Positions 11,036 through 23,394 of a stretch of 64,000 nucleotides of DNA are shown one piece after another. A program made the position numbers and the translations under genes. Numbering within the stretch: the stretch's first letter is position 1; every line of letters starts with the position of its first letter. Source of the stretch: Ampelocalamus luodianensis (Eukaryota; Streptophyta; Magnoliopsida; Poales; Poaceae); NCBI GenBank assembly GCA_036346255.1, contig CM070638.1:40052394-40116393 (forward strand), in the 5' to 3' direction. The notes below the pieces were generated by a model. It searched no databases, had not been told where the DNA came from, and saw nothing but the letters and a program-made list of their open reading frames with translations.

Positions 11036-14000
11036 AGTTCTTTTGGGGGTAATTTGAGTGTTGATGTTTAATGCCTCACTTTTATGAAAGAAAATGTTAA
11101 AAATCCTTTAGTGATGTCTTGTCATAGTTAAGTGAGAGGTTGTAATTAAAGGAATAAATTGATATGGTATATGTTATCAAGTTGGGTTAGAAGCGTGGTG
11201 CTAAATTATTCTTAACTAACGTCATTGGTAGTGAAATTGATTAATTTGATGTGTCTTGTACTTGTTACATTATGAATTTTAAATAAGAATCTGTCCATAC
11301 ATGTTTGGAACCTATGAATTGTTAAAAAGTGTGAAATGTTGATGAACCGGTTTGATCATTAAAATTGAGTAATTTGCTAAATTTATTAGATAAATTAGAT
11401 TATTTGGTCTTATTGGGTTAATCTAACCGTTCGGGATGATTAAGTTAAGGATGTGTTAGAGTGTTTCCTTAGTGGATATTAATGGAATTTATCTTTTAAT
11501 TGGCTACTTGATGATCTTATATAAATGCTAGATTTACCTAATTCTTAACATACTAAAATTGTTGAAATATATATAAAGGACTAGATGAATGTTAATGTAT
11601 CATTTTGTGAAACCTTATTTTATAGAAGATTATATTATTAAATATTTAATAATACTTTTGCTCTAATTCCTAAGCATAAGGTGGAATGTTGAATTTGTGT
11701 TTATATATGCTCGGGTGATTGCAAATAGAGTTAGGACCATGAGTTCTTTCATGATTAGTATAATCTCCAATTGTAAAAGATAATCTCTAGAGTGGAATTA
11801 GTATGCACTGGATCGGTGCTAAGAATTGCTAATAGTTGAAGGGTTGAAATTTAATAAGTGGTTTATATTGGTGTGCTTTGTGAGGTTGTCGTAAACTAGT
11901 ATGATCTTGTTAAAAGAGTTTTGTTTCAACATGCACTAGATTTTCTCTAGAACAAGTTGATTGTTGTAATTTTATTGAGATATTAGAAATATTATGAAGC
12001 AATTTATTGTGTTTCTTTTGAAAAATTTATTGATGGGATAATAAGGTATAGTGAATCTTACTAAGAGTGTATTATTTCGATGTTAGTAAGGTTGTCAGCA
12101 AGGAGTTGTGTGGATAATGTTGAAGATTTCATAAGTAAAAGAATTTGATCGCTTTCGTGATATTGAATAAATGAAAATGTTTCAAGATTTTACATTCGTG
12201 ATCTTTTGACTCCATGATTTATGTAGTAACTGAAATTGGTTTGAGCAAGTGATGTGTTGGAAAGCTTTATTGGTTTTAAGTGATTCATGTGATTTGGTCT
12301 TAAGAGCTCTTCTTGTTTGAGCTAGCAAAGTGACATTGTGATCAAACAAAATTACTTTCTTCGTTAAAGGAAAGGGTGAAGTAGAAGTATTTGATATTGG
12401 AGTTAAGCTTTGTAACTTGCAACTTATTGAAGTGTGCTTAACCTTTTTTTTTATCGCATAAGAATCTCTTAAGTTTCAATAACAATGTTTATTCTTATTG
12501 GTAGAAGTTTGATATTCTCTTCTTGTAGGGTTTGTGCTCTCAACTACGATCTCATCTTTTGCTTTTCCGTGATCATTATTATTTGACTATTTTCCTTGGT
12601 CTTGTGTTTATTGTGAGTGGTAAACGTTTTTCTGTGTATTAAAAAATGTTTTTATTTGCATCTTCTTTTGAGAGATGATTAATCGATTTGTGTTGCAAGT
12701 CTTTTAGGGTGAATAGTAGCAACTGGATAGTGGTGGTCAAATAAATGATTTGGGGAGACTTTAGGTGTCAGGTTAGTTGAGATGCATTTGAGGATAATTT
12801 GATTTTGTGATACAATTCTTGGAGAGAATTTGATTTAAATGAAGAGATCGTCTTTGAAGCAAAACTGATTATATTGTTACAACTAGTAAAACCTATAGTG
12901 AATTGTAATCCAAGGACATTTGTTAATGTTGGTGGAATATTGGAATTATTAAAAAAATATGAATCTTGGTCAAATAGTTAGGGTATTATGATTGTGTAAT
13001 TTGTAATGTTGTATAGGTGAAATTGAATGATGTAGTTTAGTAAGGGTCCAAGATTGGTGAAGTTAATCGTTTTGGACGGTTAATTGATTAGTGAGAAATA
13101 TCGATATTAATGATTGAAGATATTGTTTGTATTGTGGGAATTTTATTCATCAAATTTAAGGATTTCCTATCAATTATACCATAAGTTCATTGTAGGAGTT
13201 TGGGAGGTTGGATTTGGGCTTTGTATTTTTATGCTAGCATCTTGGTTCCCATGATTTGGTGAAGAAAAAAAATAGTGGAACAAGTTGGGTTCCGAGAGTT
13301 GTGATCTCTGATAGGATTCTTTTGGTTGTGGTAAATGTGTGTACCGGAGGTTTTATGGTGTTTAACCTTAGATAATTGAGGTAGTGGAGATTCTAGGTGA
13401 ATTCGTTATTGAGGTGCATGAGAAATTATTTGTCAAAGTAATTCTTTTGGTAGAGGAGTTGGTTAGAGTATATTAATGTGGATTAGTAGAGTCTCTCTAC
13501 ATAGGTGGAAGTTGTGTTCGATTTGAGTACAGCTTTGAGGTTGCCAATTTAAGAGAAATAAGTTGGTGTGTTCTGTGGTGGTTTTGGAATACAATGATTT
13601 TAGGAGAAAGTTTATTCCTAAAATAAAGATTGAGGAAAATATATGTTTTCTCAGGTAGTGAAATGCACTTTTGATTCTTGTTTGAGTTGTTTGTTTATAA
13701 CAGAGGTCATTTGCAAACTAAGTTGGCTTTATGTTAGTATGTGTGGTTCTTTTTGGGTTAGAAAAAAAATGGTTAATTTGGATATTCAAGTTATTACGTT
13801 TTTGGCTTATGTAGTGTTTATTTGCAAACTACCTACTTGGGAAGAGGAAAAGTTTTCATGATGAATCTTTTGATTTTGGATGGGAGTCTTTTGGAGGGAA
13901 GTTAGTTATGCGTGGTTGCTTTGGGATTCCTTCGTATTTCAGTTGAGTTCTTTTCTGTAAGAGAGTTGGTTTAAGGCAAGTTTTTTTGTGTCCCTGGTTA

Positions 14001-14532
14001 AAGGAGATACTCCTTATAAAGGTGAAGTGGATGATTGAAAGTTGGAACAAAGGTTCCGTGTGTTATGTTCAGTCGTGTGGTTTCGTATCAAATGGAAGGA
14101 TAGCCCAAGGTATATTGGATCGTTTCTGGTAGTTGCGGGGAGTCAAAAGTTGGCATATCGCTAGGACCGTCTCAAGTCCATGTGAAGGGCGCAACGTCTT
14201 ATATGTTCCGGTGCTGAGTGAGTACTTGAGAGATCCGGAGTTTGTGGTTTCGTTAGAGCCGTTGATCAACGAGTAAGACCTTACCTTCCAGTTCCGTTTG
14301 GTACGTGTACCTGGAGAGGTCAGAGAAAGTGTTGAGACATAAGACGTTGAAGTATGTCAAGTTGTTGTGATCGCGTCAAACCGAGCGAGAAGCAACGTGG
14401 GAGTTGGAGTCTCGTATGCGCGAGCAATACCCAGAGTTGTTCACGATGGGTACATGTTGATAATTGTTGATTTTAGTCTTGGTGTTCTTTCAAGTAGAAT
14501 AGCGCGAGTAGAATTTGGAGTCGAATCTTATT

Positions 14533-14546
14533 TAAGGGGGGTAGAA
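14533..14546 (+). other. Element A polypurine tract
   Basis: TTAAGGGGGGTAGAA lies directly before the 3' LTR start TGTAATATC, the expected plus-strand primer site. Confidence 0.88.
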
Positions 14547-16695
14547 TGTAATATCTCGAATCACATTATGAGGATTAAATGAAATAGAGAGGGAATTAAA
14601 AGAATTAATTAGCATTTTTTTGCAAAAATTGGAAAACCTAGGCCATGAGCTCCCGGCCCATGACATCTTGGCCCAAGGTAGGCTGCCGCCAGAAAAGGGC
14701 TGGGGGGGCAGCAGCCCCAACCCTAGCCCTTGCCGCATCCTCTCCTCCCTGTCTTGGCGCCGCCCCCTGCCTCCCTGCAGTGCGCCGCCCCTGCCCCTTC
14801 CTCCAGGCGCCGCCACTCCCTCCCTTGCTACTGACCATAGGAGGGAACAAGGAGAGGAGGACAACAGGGTTTGGCCAACAAGAAGAAAGGAAGGAGGAGG
14901 GAAGGAGAAGAAGAAAAGAAGAGAGGATTTTTGCAAGTTTCGTGATCCATCATGATCTTCAAGGGTAATGTATGTTAATTCCTAGGATTTGCCATGATTT
15001 AGTCACTGTCAAGATAGTAGATTGTTTTGCTTAGGGAAAGTTTAATTTTGAGCTTGCTCTAGTTCATCGAGGTTAGACACAGAATCTTACAGGGGCGATT
15101 CGAGGTATTTACACTTGGTTTCAGAGATTGGTCCAATTAGACAAAAGTTACATAATTTTGTTATCTTTCCAGGAAGGCCTGGATCATTAGAATTGGAGTA
15201 GCGAGTGAAAAGTTACGGCCTCGGGTAGGTCGCTATCTAGAATTTGGATGTAGCTAGCAGATGTTGTGAAGATGAGTTAGTTTGTTGTAGTAAACAATGA
15301 ATTAAAATTTGGTGATAATTTGAATAGGTTAGAAAATTTGTATAATTTTCAGAACTAGTATCGTTCGTATATTTTTAAGTTTTAGAATTAAAAATATAAA
15401 ATTATGAGGTGGACTATCTTGACATATTTTGGGACGATCTTCGGGAAGGGAAATGGGGAAGAAAAAGGTAGAATCAGAGGTTCATCAAAACTAGAAAGTT
15501 GTTGGTTTTTTCTTGAGGACTCCAAAAAGTCTTAGTTTGCTGGATTTGGGGTTCATATGTGAAAGTTAGAGCATTTTTATTACTAGAACAACGGGTATGT
15601 CGATTGGTATAATCATGTTATTTGGATCGTTTTTGCGTAATCATGTGAGGGTGAATTATGTGATGTTTTTGGTACTATGTTTGGCATGTTTTTGAATGTG
15701 TGTCAATTTGTTGTCCATGGAGTGTTGCCTCAAGCTAGCGATGTTCCGCCTTTGCATCATCCGGCTCTTAGAAGCTAAAGAGGCAAGTGCTTGGTATAAT
15801 GGTAAACAACGGGTGGTTGCCATTGTCATGTTGGTTTATTTGCCATAAGATTTATTTATATTGTGTTAAGTTAAATATTTGTCATGGTAATATTGATGAA
15901 AAGAGTTATATTGTGATATTGATGCAACTACCATGGGGATGACATAATGAGAATAGTAATATTTAATAAATTATTGCATCATTCACTTGCATAAGAGCTA
16001 AAACGGTGAGTACTACCATGTTTATGGCTAATCCGGCGTGCCTCGTGTTAAAATCCTATAAAGGTAGAGATCCTACCCTCAAGAAGATGGGGAGAAAGTG
16101 TGTTACCAACGGGTGAACACTTCGCCATACCGGTATCAGTTGAAAGAGGTGCATCATAACATTTGCACACATGAGAATTATATTGTTGGGAATGATGAGA
16201 TTTTGATAAGGCATCGATTGTTAGTGAGCTTGTGTTTTTACCTTTGTATGTAGTGCTTGTTGAGTTGTGGACTGACCCTTGTTTATTTTGTTGCTTTAGG
16301 TGGTTGTTGATGGCATCTCGCATGGGGATGGCTAGCACATATGAACAATCGCACTTTCTTCACTCAAATGAATTAATTGGCCATGTAAAGTTTATTTTGA
16401 TGTGATGAATAATTTCTTCTAGGACTTGATAATTATTGATTAGGTTTAGGCGATAGTTATAAGTTCATTATTCATTTGTTGGTTTGTTTATCCTCTATCC
16501 GGTTCCCTATTCAATATTATTATCTATTGTGTTGATCATTGAGAAGTTCGGATATCTTTATTATTTCATATGGTGTTCTATGGACGGGATTTTATTCGTT
16601 ATGTGATTGCTGGAATTTAATATAATATGTGATTTAATTGGTAGTTGAGATAATTTAGTGGTATTATGGGCTTGATGTTGGACCGGGGTGTTACA
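14547..16695 (+). repeat. Element A 3' LTR
   Basis: Starts TGTAATATCTCGAATC and ends GGGGTGTTACA; 2149 bp, aligning with 7695-9846 throughout. The GC-rich block lies at about 14640-14900. Confidence 0.92.
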
Positions 16696-16700
16696 ATTGT

Positions 16701-17481
16701 ACCTTACAAATGTTAGTTAAAGGCCAATAAAGAAAATTGTAAAGCCGCTTAAACAAAAAACAAAAAAATTATATTGAGGTCTATATACGTTGGTGTCATC
16801 TGACCAAATTTCTTCATCATATGATATTCCCCGTAAGTCACCATACAGAATTGGCGTCCTGTTTGCTTACTGTTGACAACCCATATCTTGAATTCTTGAT
16901 ACAGTTTGTGACACTTTTCCACTTGTCACTTTTCATGCACAGAGGGCGGTGGAAGTTCAATGTTGGACACTACACTTGTGGAGAATCTAATTTATTTCTA
17001 TTTGAACATTGGAGGGTATCATACATAGTGCAAATCCTTGTGTCCACTCTGGAATTTGTTTGCTGAGCAAGATGATCTTTTTTTTACCCTTTCCCAATTT
17101 GCACACATTTCGCTGTCATTGAAAAGGTGGCATTATATTGCAGTGATTCACTTACCATGGAAATTACGTCACAGTTGATATAATTATTGACAAAACACCC
17201 AAAAACTGCATGGCATGGACACAAGCGCACTGCTTTTCAGGTAGTTTCCGTTTTTTTTTTGTGCTAAATTTTAGATTTAAATTTTCTAAGATTTTATTTT
17301 TGGTGCATTCTTTGTAATAAATAATATACAGATTCCACGTAAAATGAGCATCGGGGTTGTTTGGTATGCATAAAACCAGCTAGTGGGTGGTGAGAAACCA
17401 ACCAGTTCTCTCGCCAACATTCAGAACCTTGGTGGGGTGCTCCAAGACACGAAATTGATTGTGATCTGTCACGATCGTGAC
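16701..17481. other. Intergenic DNA, nothing recognised
   Basis: Right flank of element A. An 81-codon open frame at 16821-17066 has no recognisable domain and no supporting signals, so it is not called. Confidence 0.45.
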
Positions 17482-17625
17482 ACGGATCGTGGGATCGTAC
17501 AAGTTAAAACGACACGAATTTGTATATGGATCAAAAAATTTAGAATCGCAATCACGGATCATGGGATTGTACGAGCTAAAACGATACGGATTGGTATATG
17601 GATTAGAATTTTGTAGAATCACAAT
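17482..17625. repeat. Imperfect 72-bp tandem duplication, GATC-rich
   Basis: Units 17482-17553 and 17554-17625 both start ACGGATC and share the order GGGATYGTAC, TAAAACGA, GTATATGGAT, TAGAATC. Just downstream, TAGAATCGGGTAGGAT occurs twice (about 17646 and 17671). Related GATC-rich sequence resumes after the solo LTR at 20279-20350. The 72-bp period keeps a minus-strand frame open by chance; no protein is claimed. Confidence 0.7.
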
Positions 17626-18040
17626 CCTGAATGTATGATTGCATAGAATCGGGTAGGATTGTTAGATCGTACTTAGAATCGGGTAGGATCATGATCCTGA
17701 CAACAAACTATATTAGCATATAAAATTTTATTTTACCTATTGCTAATTTAGGTTACAATAGTTTAATTTGTTTTGTTTTTGTTGTTTATATGTTGTTCTA
17801 AGGTTAAAAAAAGTATTACCATTAATATATTGGATTTTAAATGATTAGTTTACTAAACATGATTTATAAAGTTTTAAAAACAAGTTTAATTGAATGTAAA
17901 ATGAATAAGCGTACCCAAATTTATGAAACTAAATTCAAAAATTCTGTTGTAGCCTTACATGTTTGAAAACATAATCCAATTTTTATATAAAATATATATA
18001 CTTTTACAAATATGTTAGAATCGTGATTCTACGATCCAAT
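17626..18040. other. AT-rich intergenic DNA
   Basis: Contains the two short TAGAATCGGGTAGGAT repeats and then AT-rich sequence up to the solo LTR. No gene seen. Confidence 0.5.
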
Positions 18041-20278
18041 TGTAACACTCAGGCCCAACACTGAGCTCAGAATGTCACCTAACTCATTCTCTCATCAGTA
18101 TCTTTTCATGTATGCAGATGCTCAACTACTCTCATGCTCATATACAACTCCATCAGCTGATACCAGTATAGCGGAGTGATCATCCGTCGGTGAACCACTC
18201 CATCATTCACTCCCAGGAAGTTCTCACCGAAGTAGGGTTTTTTATATATTTAGAGCACTCTGTATTAGTCATTTAACTTTCTCACCGACCTAACTCGTAC
18301 AACTCCTCACATGATGAATGTAAATGATGCAACATATATTAATTATTAATTAACATAATCCATCATTATTATTTTATCATGTCATAACATCCTTAAATCA
18401 TCATCATCATAATATCATCGCATTTAAGTAAGTATGAATAAAAGTCATATCAATTCAATTGTGAAGACAAGGGTTGACAAACCGATGTCTACTGTCCTAC
18501 TATGCACTTGTCTTTTAATCATGAAAGTTGGGACAATGTAAAGGCGGCACCAAACTCGAAGCAACACTCCCTAGAGAAACTTCAATAATATAACTCAAAA
18601 CATTCTACAATAGTACACAATCATTAAACAATACACTATCGCACCTATCGCACAAACCTGACGCACTTAACTCATCTTCACGAGACAACCTATCGTCGTC
18701 CCACTGATCAAACGTCCATAACTTTTGCTTCTAGACTCCAAATATGACAAACTATATATTTTCTGTAATCTACAACAAATATTCCACAATTTCTTAGTTA
18801 TGCAAATCCTTCAATTTTTCCATCTAATTCTCCGTTTTTAACCCCGAAGGTTAATTTGGAACTTAACATGATAATGAACTTCACAATTTCGTAACTATTT
18901 TTCTACAACATGAAAAATAGCATACTATACCACTTCTGGAAACTACAAAGAATTATCTATCTAAACCTAGTTATGACCACAATTTAATTCCAACATCTAT
19001 TGCATATATTTAATTAAGCAATCTACATAACTACTATCATTGACGATGGAAAACTGGACAATACTACTCCCGAGGCTATAACCTTTTAACCGCTTATCCA
19101 AATTTAATGATCTTGGACTCTCTTGAAATCTTACAAAATTATCTATAACTTTTCTAACATGTAAAAGTCACGAAACTGGACGGAGATACCCTAAATCCAC
19201 ATCGTAAGGTTCTGCAATATAATTAAACGAATAGGGCATCTCATAACGTCCAAATCCCACGACCAAACTAATATAAATCTTGAATAAACACCAATATAAG
19301 ACCAAAGCAAGGTTAACCAAATCATTTAACCACAATAATTGGATGACGAACACGGATGGATCACCAAGCCCTAATTTCCTCCTTTTTCTTCCTTCTTCGT
19401 CTCCTTCTTCTTCTCCTTCCTCTTCCTTGCCTCCTTCCTTGTTGATCCTTCTACTTGATTTGGAGGGCATCCATGGGATCCTATTTAAAGGTCAAGGGGC
19501 TGGAGGGTCGTGGCTTGTACGTGGTAGGGTTGAAAACAACCAACATTGAACTAGATTCGGAGTACACCTCGATTTCATATCGGTTTTCTGATTTCCTTCT
19601 TTGCAGCAAATCTTACAAAGGTCGTAACTTGAACTCCTGAATCTGGAATTGAGTGATGTTTTTCTTTTCCAGTTTAGCTAACGCAGAGGACTTCATATGT
19701 GTAGGTTTTCTGAAAACGCCGTCTTCGTTTCCAAATTTGACTTGGAAGTTGACTCTGTTCGAACTCTTATTATCTGTGCATCCTACCTTGCGGGCTCCAT
19801 ATCTCACAGGTTAGAACTCCAAATTAGGTCAATGAGAACGCTAAATTAGACTACATGAAGAGATCTACAACTTTGTAGTTATTGTTTTTTTTCCCATTTG
19901 AAGTCATTTCATTCGCGAAAATCATGTTACAAAATAATTAACATATTATATCTCGTTTCTTGGCCAGACAAATATGGAATCTAACAATGTCCTTATCTCT
20001 TTTGCTTTCCTTTCTTCAAGAATTTTGTGGAATCATCTGGAAGTGAGAGGCGCATGGCTAGGGCAGCAGAGAGGAATGGCAGGGGTGATGCGGTTAGGGT
20101 TTGGGTTCATTCCCCCTCCTCTCCTTTTATTGGGTGGTCCAGCCCTCCCTTGCCTAGTCCAAGGTGGACTCAATTTGGGCTTGGGCCGCAGCCCACTAAC
20201 CCCACTTTTTCACTCTTTTCTCTTCAATTACCTCTCTAATACATTTCTATTTCTTTTTTAAATGAACGGGATATTACA
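18041..20278 (-). mobile_element. Solo LTR, element A lineage, minus strand
   Basis: On the plus strand it runs TGTAACACTCAGGCCC to GGGATATTACA, that is TGTAATATCCC...GTGTTACA in its own direction. Flanks CCAAT (18036-18040) and CCGAT (20279-20283) fit a 5-bp duplication with one change. The segment around 18130-18240 (GCTGATACCAGTATAGCGGAGTG and beyond) is the reverse complement of the conserved GGTGAACA...TATCAGCTGA block of the A-type LTRs. No internal sequence, PBS or PPT is present. Confidence 0.82.
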
Positions 20279-21335
20279 CCGATCCTACGATACAATCCTG
20301 TCAGACCAAAAACGATCCCACTTAAGATCGCAATCCTGACAACCTTAATTGTGATTCCAAAAAAAATGTGTTAACAAAATAAAAATATGTAAAAGTATTC
20401 ATAAATAAAAAAGAGTCACCATTACACAAAGAAATTAGAAAAATATATTAACAAATCTGTAAAAAAAAAACTATACATGTTAATTTGAGCCACTACCGGA
20501 CATATCCTAGTGCATGTATATGTCCTTTCTAGGATCAATCAGGTTGTATTACTTCGTTGATTATTGCGATTACAATAGTTCAAATTACGACCTCTAGTAG
20601 TTTTGATATTGTTTCAATAATTTGGTTTTGGTTTACGATTATTTGTGGTTTTCTTAGACAAAATTTCCCTCCAATCACCTTTGTTAATTTCTTATCAATA
20701 GTACTGTTGGAGAGATCAATATATATACAACTAATAAGTGCAGTATATGTTAAAAACAAGTCATGAATTTACTTCTTCCATCTATGTAGAGCTAAAACTA
20801 CATCAGACTGCAACGAATACATCAAAAAGAAATGCTGGGGCTACGTTACACTAGGTGATTGCAATGTATATATCCATCCAACCAGACTACTTAATTCAAT
20901 TTCTAACAAAAAAGAATTTGCATCTTCTAATCCGTAAGAATCTGCATCTCCCACAAAGTGAGGGTATAATATAACCCTAATTGATAATTTGAGATGCTAG
21001 TGAAGATCTCAGACTACCTAGCATGGCATACTTCGAGATATATCCAATAGTTTGATGTTTGATGTCCTAACATATTTCACTATCTTGCGACAGGCGTAGA
21101 CCAACTGCTCATGTACAGTGAACAATACAGTGACAAGACAATTAGTGGAGATAATATGATTACGTTGCACTAGGTCTCTTTTGGGATCCAGTACTTGTGG
21201 GGTTACCGAAGAATATCATCGTCAGCTCATCAACGTTGCAATATCTGTGCCACACCCTTACTATCACTATCACTATCACCAGCACCATGCATACATCTGA
21301 CTCGGGCCAGGGCCAAAGCTAGAAAATTTCTATAG
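20279..21335. other. Intergenic DNA, nothing recognised
   Basis: The first about 80 bp continue the GATC-rich repeat split by the solo LTR. The rest is AT-rich with no supportable gene or RNA. Confidence 0.5.
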
Positions 21336-21350
21336 AAATGACCAAACGCT

Positions 21351-21915
21351 CAAAATTCCTCTAGAAGTTTTTTTTTTTTTTTTGTGGCAGTGTTACCATA
21401 ATAGACTTAGGATCAACTTAGTAAAAGGGGTGGGGTGAATTGTATTCTTTGTGGTGATGTAGAGAACATTGATCATATTTTGTTCTGATGCATTCTGGCA
21501 AGATTTTTTTGGCTGTGTATCAAAGAAGTGCTCAATTGGGAGCATGTTCCAGACTCTGTCGAAGATTTCCAATTGAATTGGTTGGATAGAAGGGGGGCTA
21601 CTGATTACAATGTTGTTTTGTTTAGTTTTGCAGCTTCGTCCTGGAATCTATCTTGTTTGCAGTGCTGGCGAGTTCTCATCAACGGGGCTGAGCGTAGTTA
21701 GTTGGATGGTTTCATGGAGGCTACTTAAGATTGATCTAAATGCTTTTGTAACTTGGTTAGTCCTGTTTGTCGTCCTATAATCTCTTAGTGTGATTGTCTC
21801 GTAGTCGTTTTTGCGCTTGGACTGTAAACTGGTATTCCCAGTTGTTTGGTTTCCTCTGATTGTATGAGCTCTTATATGCTTTCTATAAAAAGCTGGATTT
21901 CTCCTTATTAAAAAA
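21351..21915 (+). mobile_element. 5'-truncated LINE (L1-type) 3' end
   Basis: The frame from about 21435 encodes a zinc-binding reverse-transcriptase tail: CILCGDVENIDHILF, then a TGA stop, then CILARFFW, further on NWLDRRGATDYNVVLFSFAASSWNL. The C-x2-C...H...C spacing is that of the zf-RVT domain at the C-terminus of plant LINE ORF2. The element ends in a short A-run and is flanked by ATGACCAAACGCT (21338-21350) and ATGACCAGACGCT (21916-21928), a 13-bp target duplication with one mismatch. A T-run at 21368-21383 lies near the 5' truncation point. It encodes nothing functional. Confidence 0.82.
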
Positions 21916-21928
21916 ATGACCAGACGCT

Positions 21929-22654
21929 GACCAATTTGCCGGGTCAAATTAATCCTAGACTGCCAATTTTTCTTGATTATTTTCCAACTAGTCGTATACT
22001 CACAAGGCTTGTGGTTTCCTTGAACCCTCTTTATTTACGATTAGGAAAAGGATCATCTTTATCTGTAAACATAGTTCATGTGTACTAACCACATTGAGAC
22101 CTGTTGGATTGAAACTGAGCGCTCAAGATGATCCTATGATGAGAAAATAAGACACGAATTTCTCGATCTCACGGTTGCAAAAAAGAGATCATGAGCATCC
22201 ATTTTTATATCCAAACTCTTTTAGTAGTGGTAATGCACACTGTGACTGTACATTAATTTGATAAGAATGTTTTGTGGGTCCAACATTACCCAAGGTTAGC
22301 ACAAGTTTAGCCCTTTGTACTTAGTCCAACTTACACCCATGGTCAGTGCTGCAATGCAAAGCCTATCCAATCACTGTTGTTGACCAAATGTGGGACCCCC
22401 TATGCACAGACATTTTAATAAGTCAAAATCTGACTATGTGGAAAGTTGTTCCTTGTTCGTGATCTAATTCCCGCACGAGAGCCTTATCTCAGATCCGCCC
22501 CTACTTTATCTAAACACCAAAAGATGATGATATCTAATTAATTAAATTGGCATGGCCCTAATCCAGTAAATCCTTTCTTTAATTCTTTGCTATGGTCACA
22601 TACTCAAATTTATAATATGCATATATCATCCTAAGGAAGAGACTGACTAGTAAA
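21929..22654. other. Intergenic DNA, nothing recognised
   Basis: No gene, RNA or repeat terminus supported on either strand. Confidence 0.45.
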
Positions 22655-23394
22655 ATGTCGTGACCTGGAATTGTATATTTTAGACCCACATGTGTTTACT
22701 GTGCTAGTCTTATGGTCAGTAGCTAACACACAAATTCAACAAAATTTATATCACGTCTATATATGAATAAATAAAACAAAGAAACATGATAGATAAACAA
22801 CCAAAATTAAATCATACATGATCAATTTTTACAACATATGGGCCGACCGGTCAAAAGATTCACGTAACACAAAGTTTGCAGCAAAAATAACGATAAAAGA
22901 GACAAAAAAAACTAGCAAGTACGCCTCAGCCTACCCACAGGCAACCAACTGGGGTTAAGCCCTAGTAAGCGGCGTCATCGTCGCCAAAACCCGCATCGTA
23001 AAAGTATCCGATCGACGAATTATCATCCACATCTTTTGACTTTGTTCAACAAGCAATTGTAAGCACAAAATTGTACTCTGCGAGACTTTGTAGAAAAGAT
23101 TATATAATATGCAAGGCTATGTCAAGAGAGATGGCTATCCTATCAAGTTTCCCATTTTGGCATAAAGCAAGGTTTCATTTCCAATATTGAGTAATAGATT
23201 GCAATCAAAAGTTGTAAAAGCATTTAACATTGATAAACAAATAATAATAAAGTATAAATAGCATAAATAAACAGGTGGCTTCCTGCCATAATATAAAAAC
23301 AACGACAAAATCCTTTTGCCGAACAAGATATGAATGGATTCTCTATCCATGACCGGGGACACGACTATTCAAATATATTTACAAGCAGCAAAGG
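22655..23394 (-). repeat. Truncated C-family LTR, minus strand
   Basis: The plus-strand start TGTCGTGACCTGG and the following CTAGTCTTATGGTCAGTAGCT are the reverse complement of the 3' end of the C LTRs (26250-26366 and 31880-31987). The match continues to GGGGACACGA...GCAGCAAAGG, equivalent to about 25611-25650 of the first C LTR. It is cut at 23394 by insertion of the C element. The remaining 5' part of this LTR is not found beyond 31987. Confidence 0.8.

Larger units (their letters stand above)
10110..14460 (+). pseudogene. Element A gag-pol remnant
   Basis: The start ATGTCGAGAGGTAGAG at 10110 encodes an Arg/Gly-rich N-terminus (MSRGRD...) like the gag start of element B (MARGRG at 38374). 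At about 14080-14260 a decayed frame keeps the SPRYIG motif seen at the end of integrase in elements B and E. At 14395-14460 a chromodomain-like end ATWELESRMREQYPELF runs to a stop. Between these, about 10200-14000 is AT-rich, full of stops, and shows no recognisable CCHC, protease, FIDD or RNase H motif. A copia-like solo LTR at 10559-11035 interrupts it further. It cannot encode a functional polyprotein. Because the two LTRs are far better preserved than this interior, decay probably preceded this insertion. Confidence 0.75.
7695..16695 (+). mobile_element. Element A: Ty3/gypsy LTR retrotransposon, decayed interior
   Basis: Complete by structure: 5' LTR 7695-9846, PBS 9849-9860, interior, PPT before 14547, 3' LTR 14547-16695. 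The flanking pentamers GTTGT (7690-7694) and ATTGT (16696-16700) fit a 5-bp target duplication with one change. The 9.0 kb includes a 477-bp nested solo LTR. The interior keeps a gag-like N-terminus and an integrase/chromodomain C-terminus matching element B, but I could not recognise RT or RNase H between them. The LTRs differ from each other by substitutions and indels, so it is older than B or E. Confidence 0.9.

Noticed and set aside
14532..14968. Overlapping open frames of 107-134 codons on both strands
   Set aside because: They sit in the GC-rich block of element A's 3' LTR and are not preserved in the 5' LTR.
16821..17066. 81-codon open frame in unique-looking DNA
   Set aside because: No recognisable domain, no splice or promoter context that I can support.
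21250..21290. CACTATCACTATCAC short repeat
   Set aside because: Trivial microsatellite of a few units.
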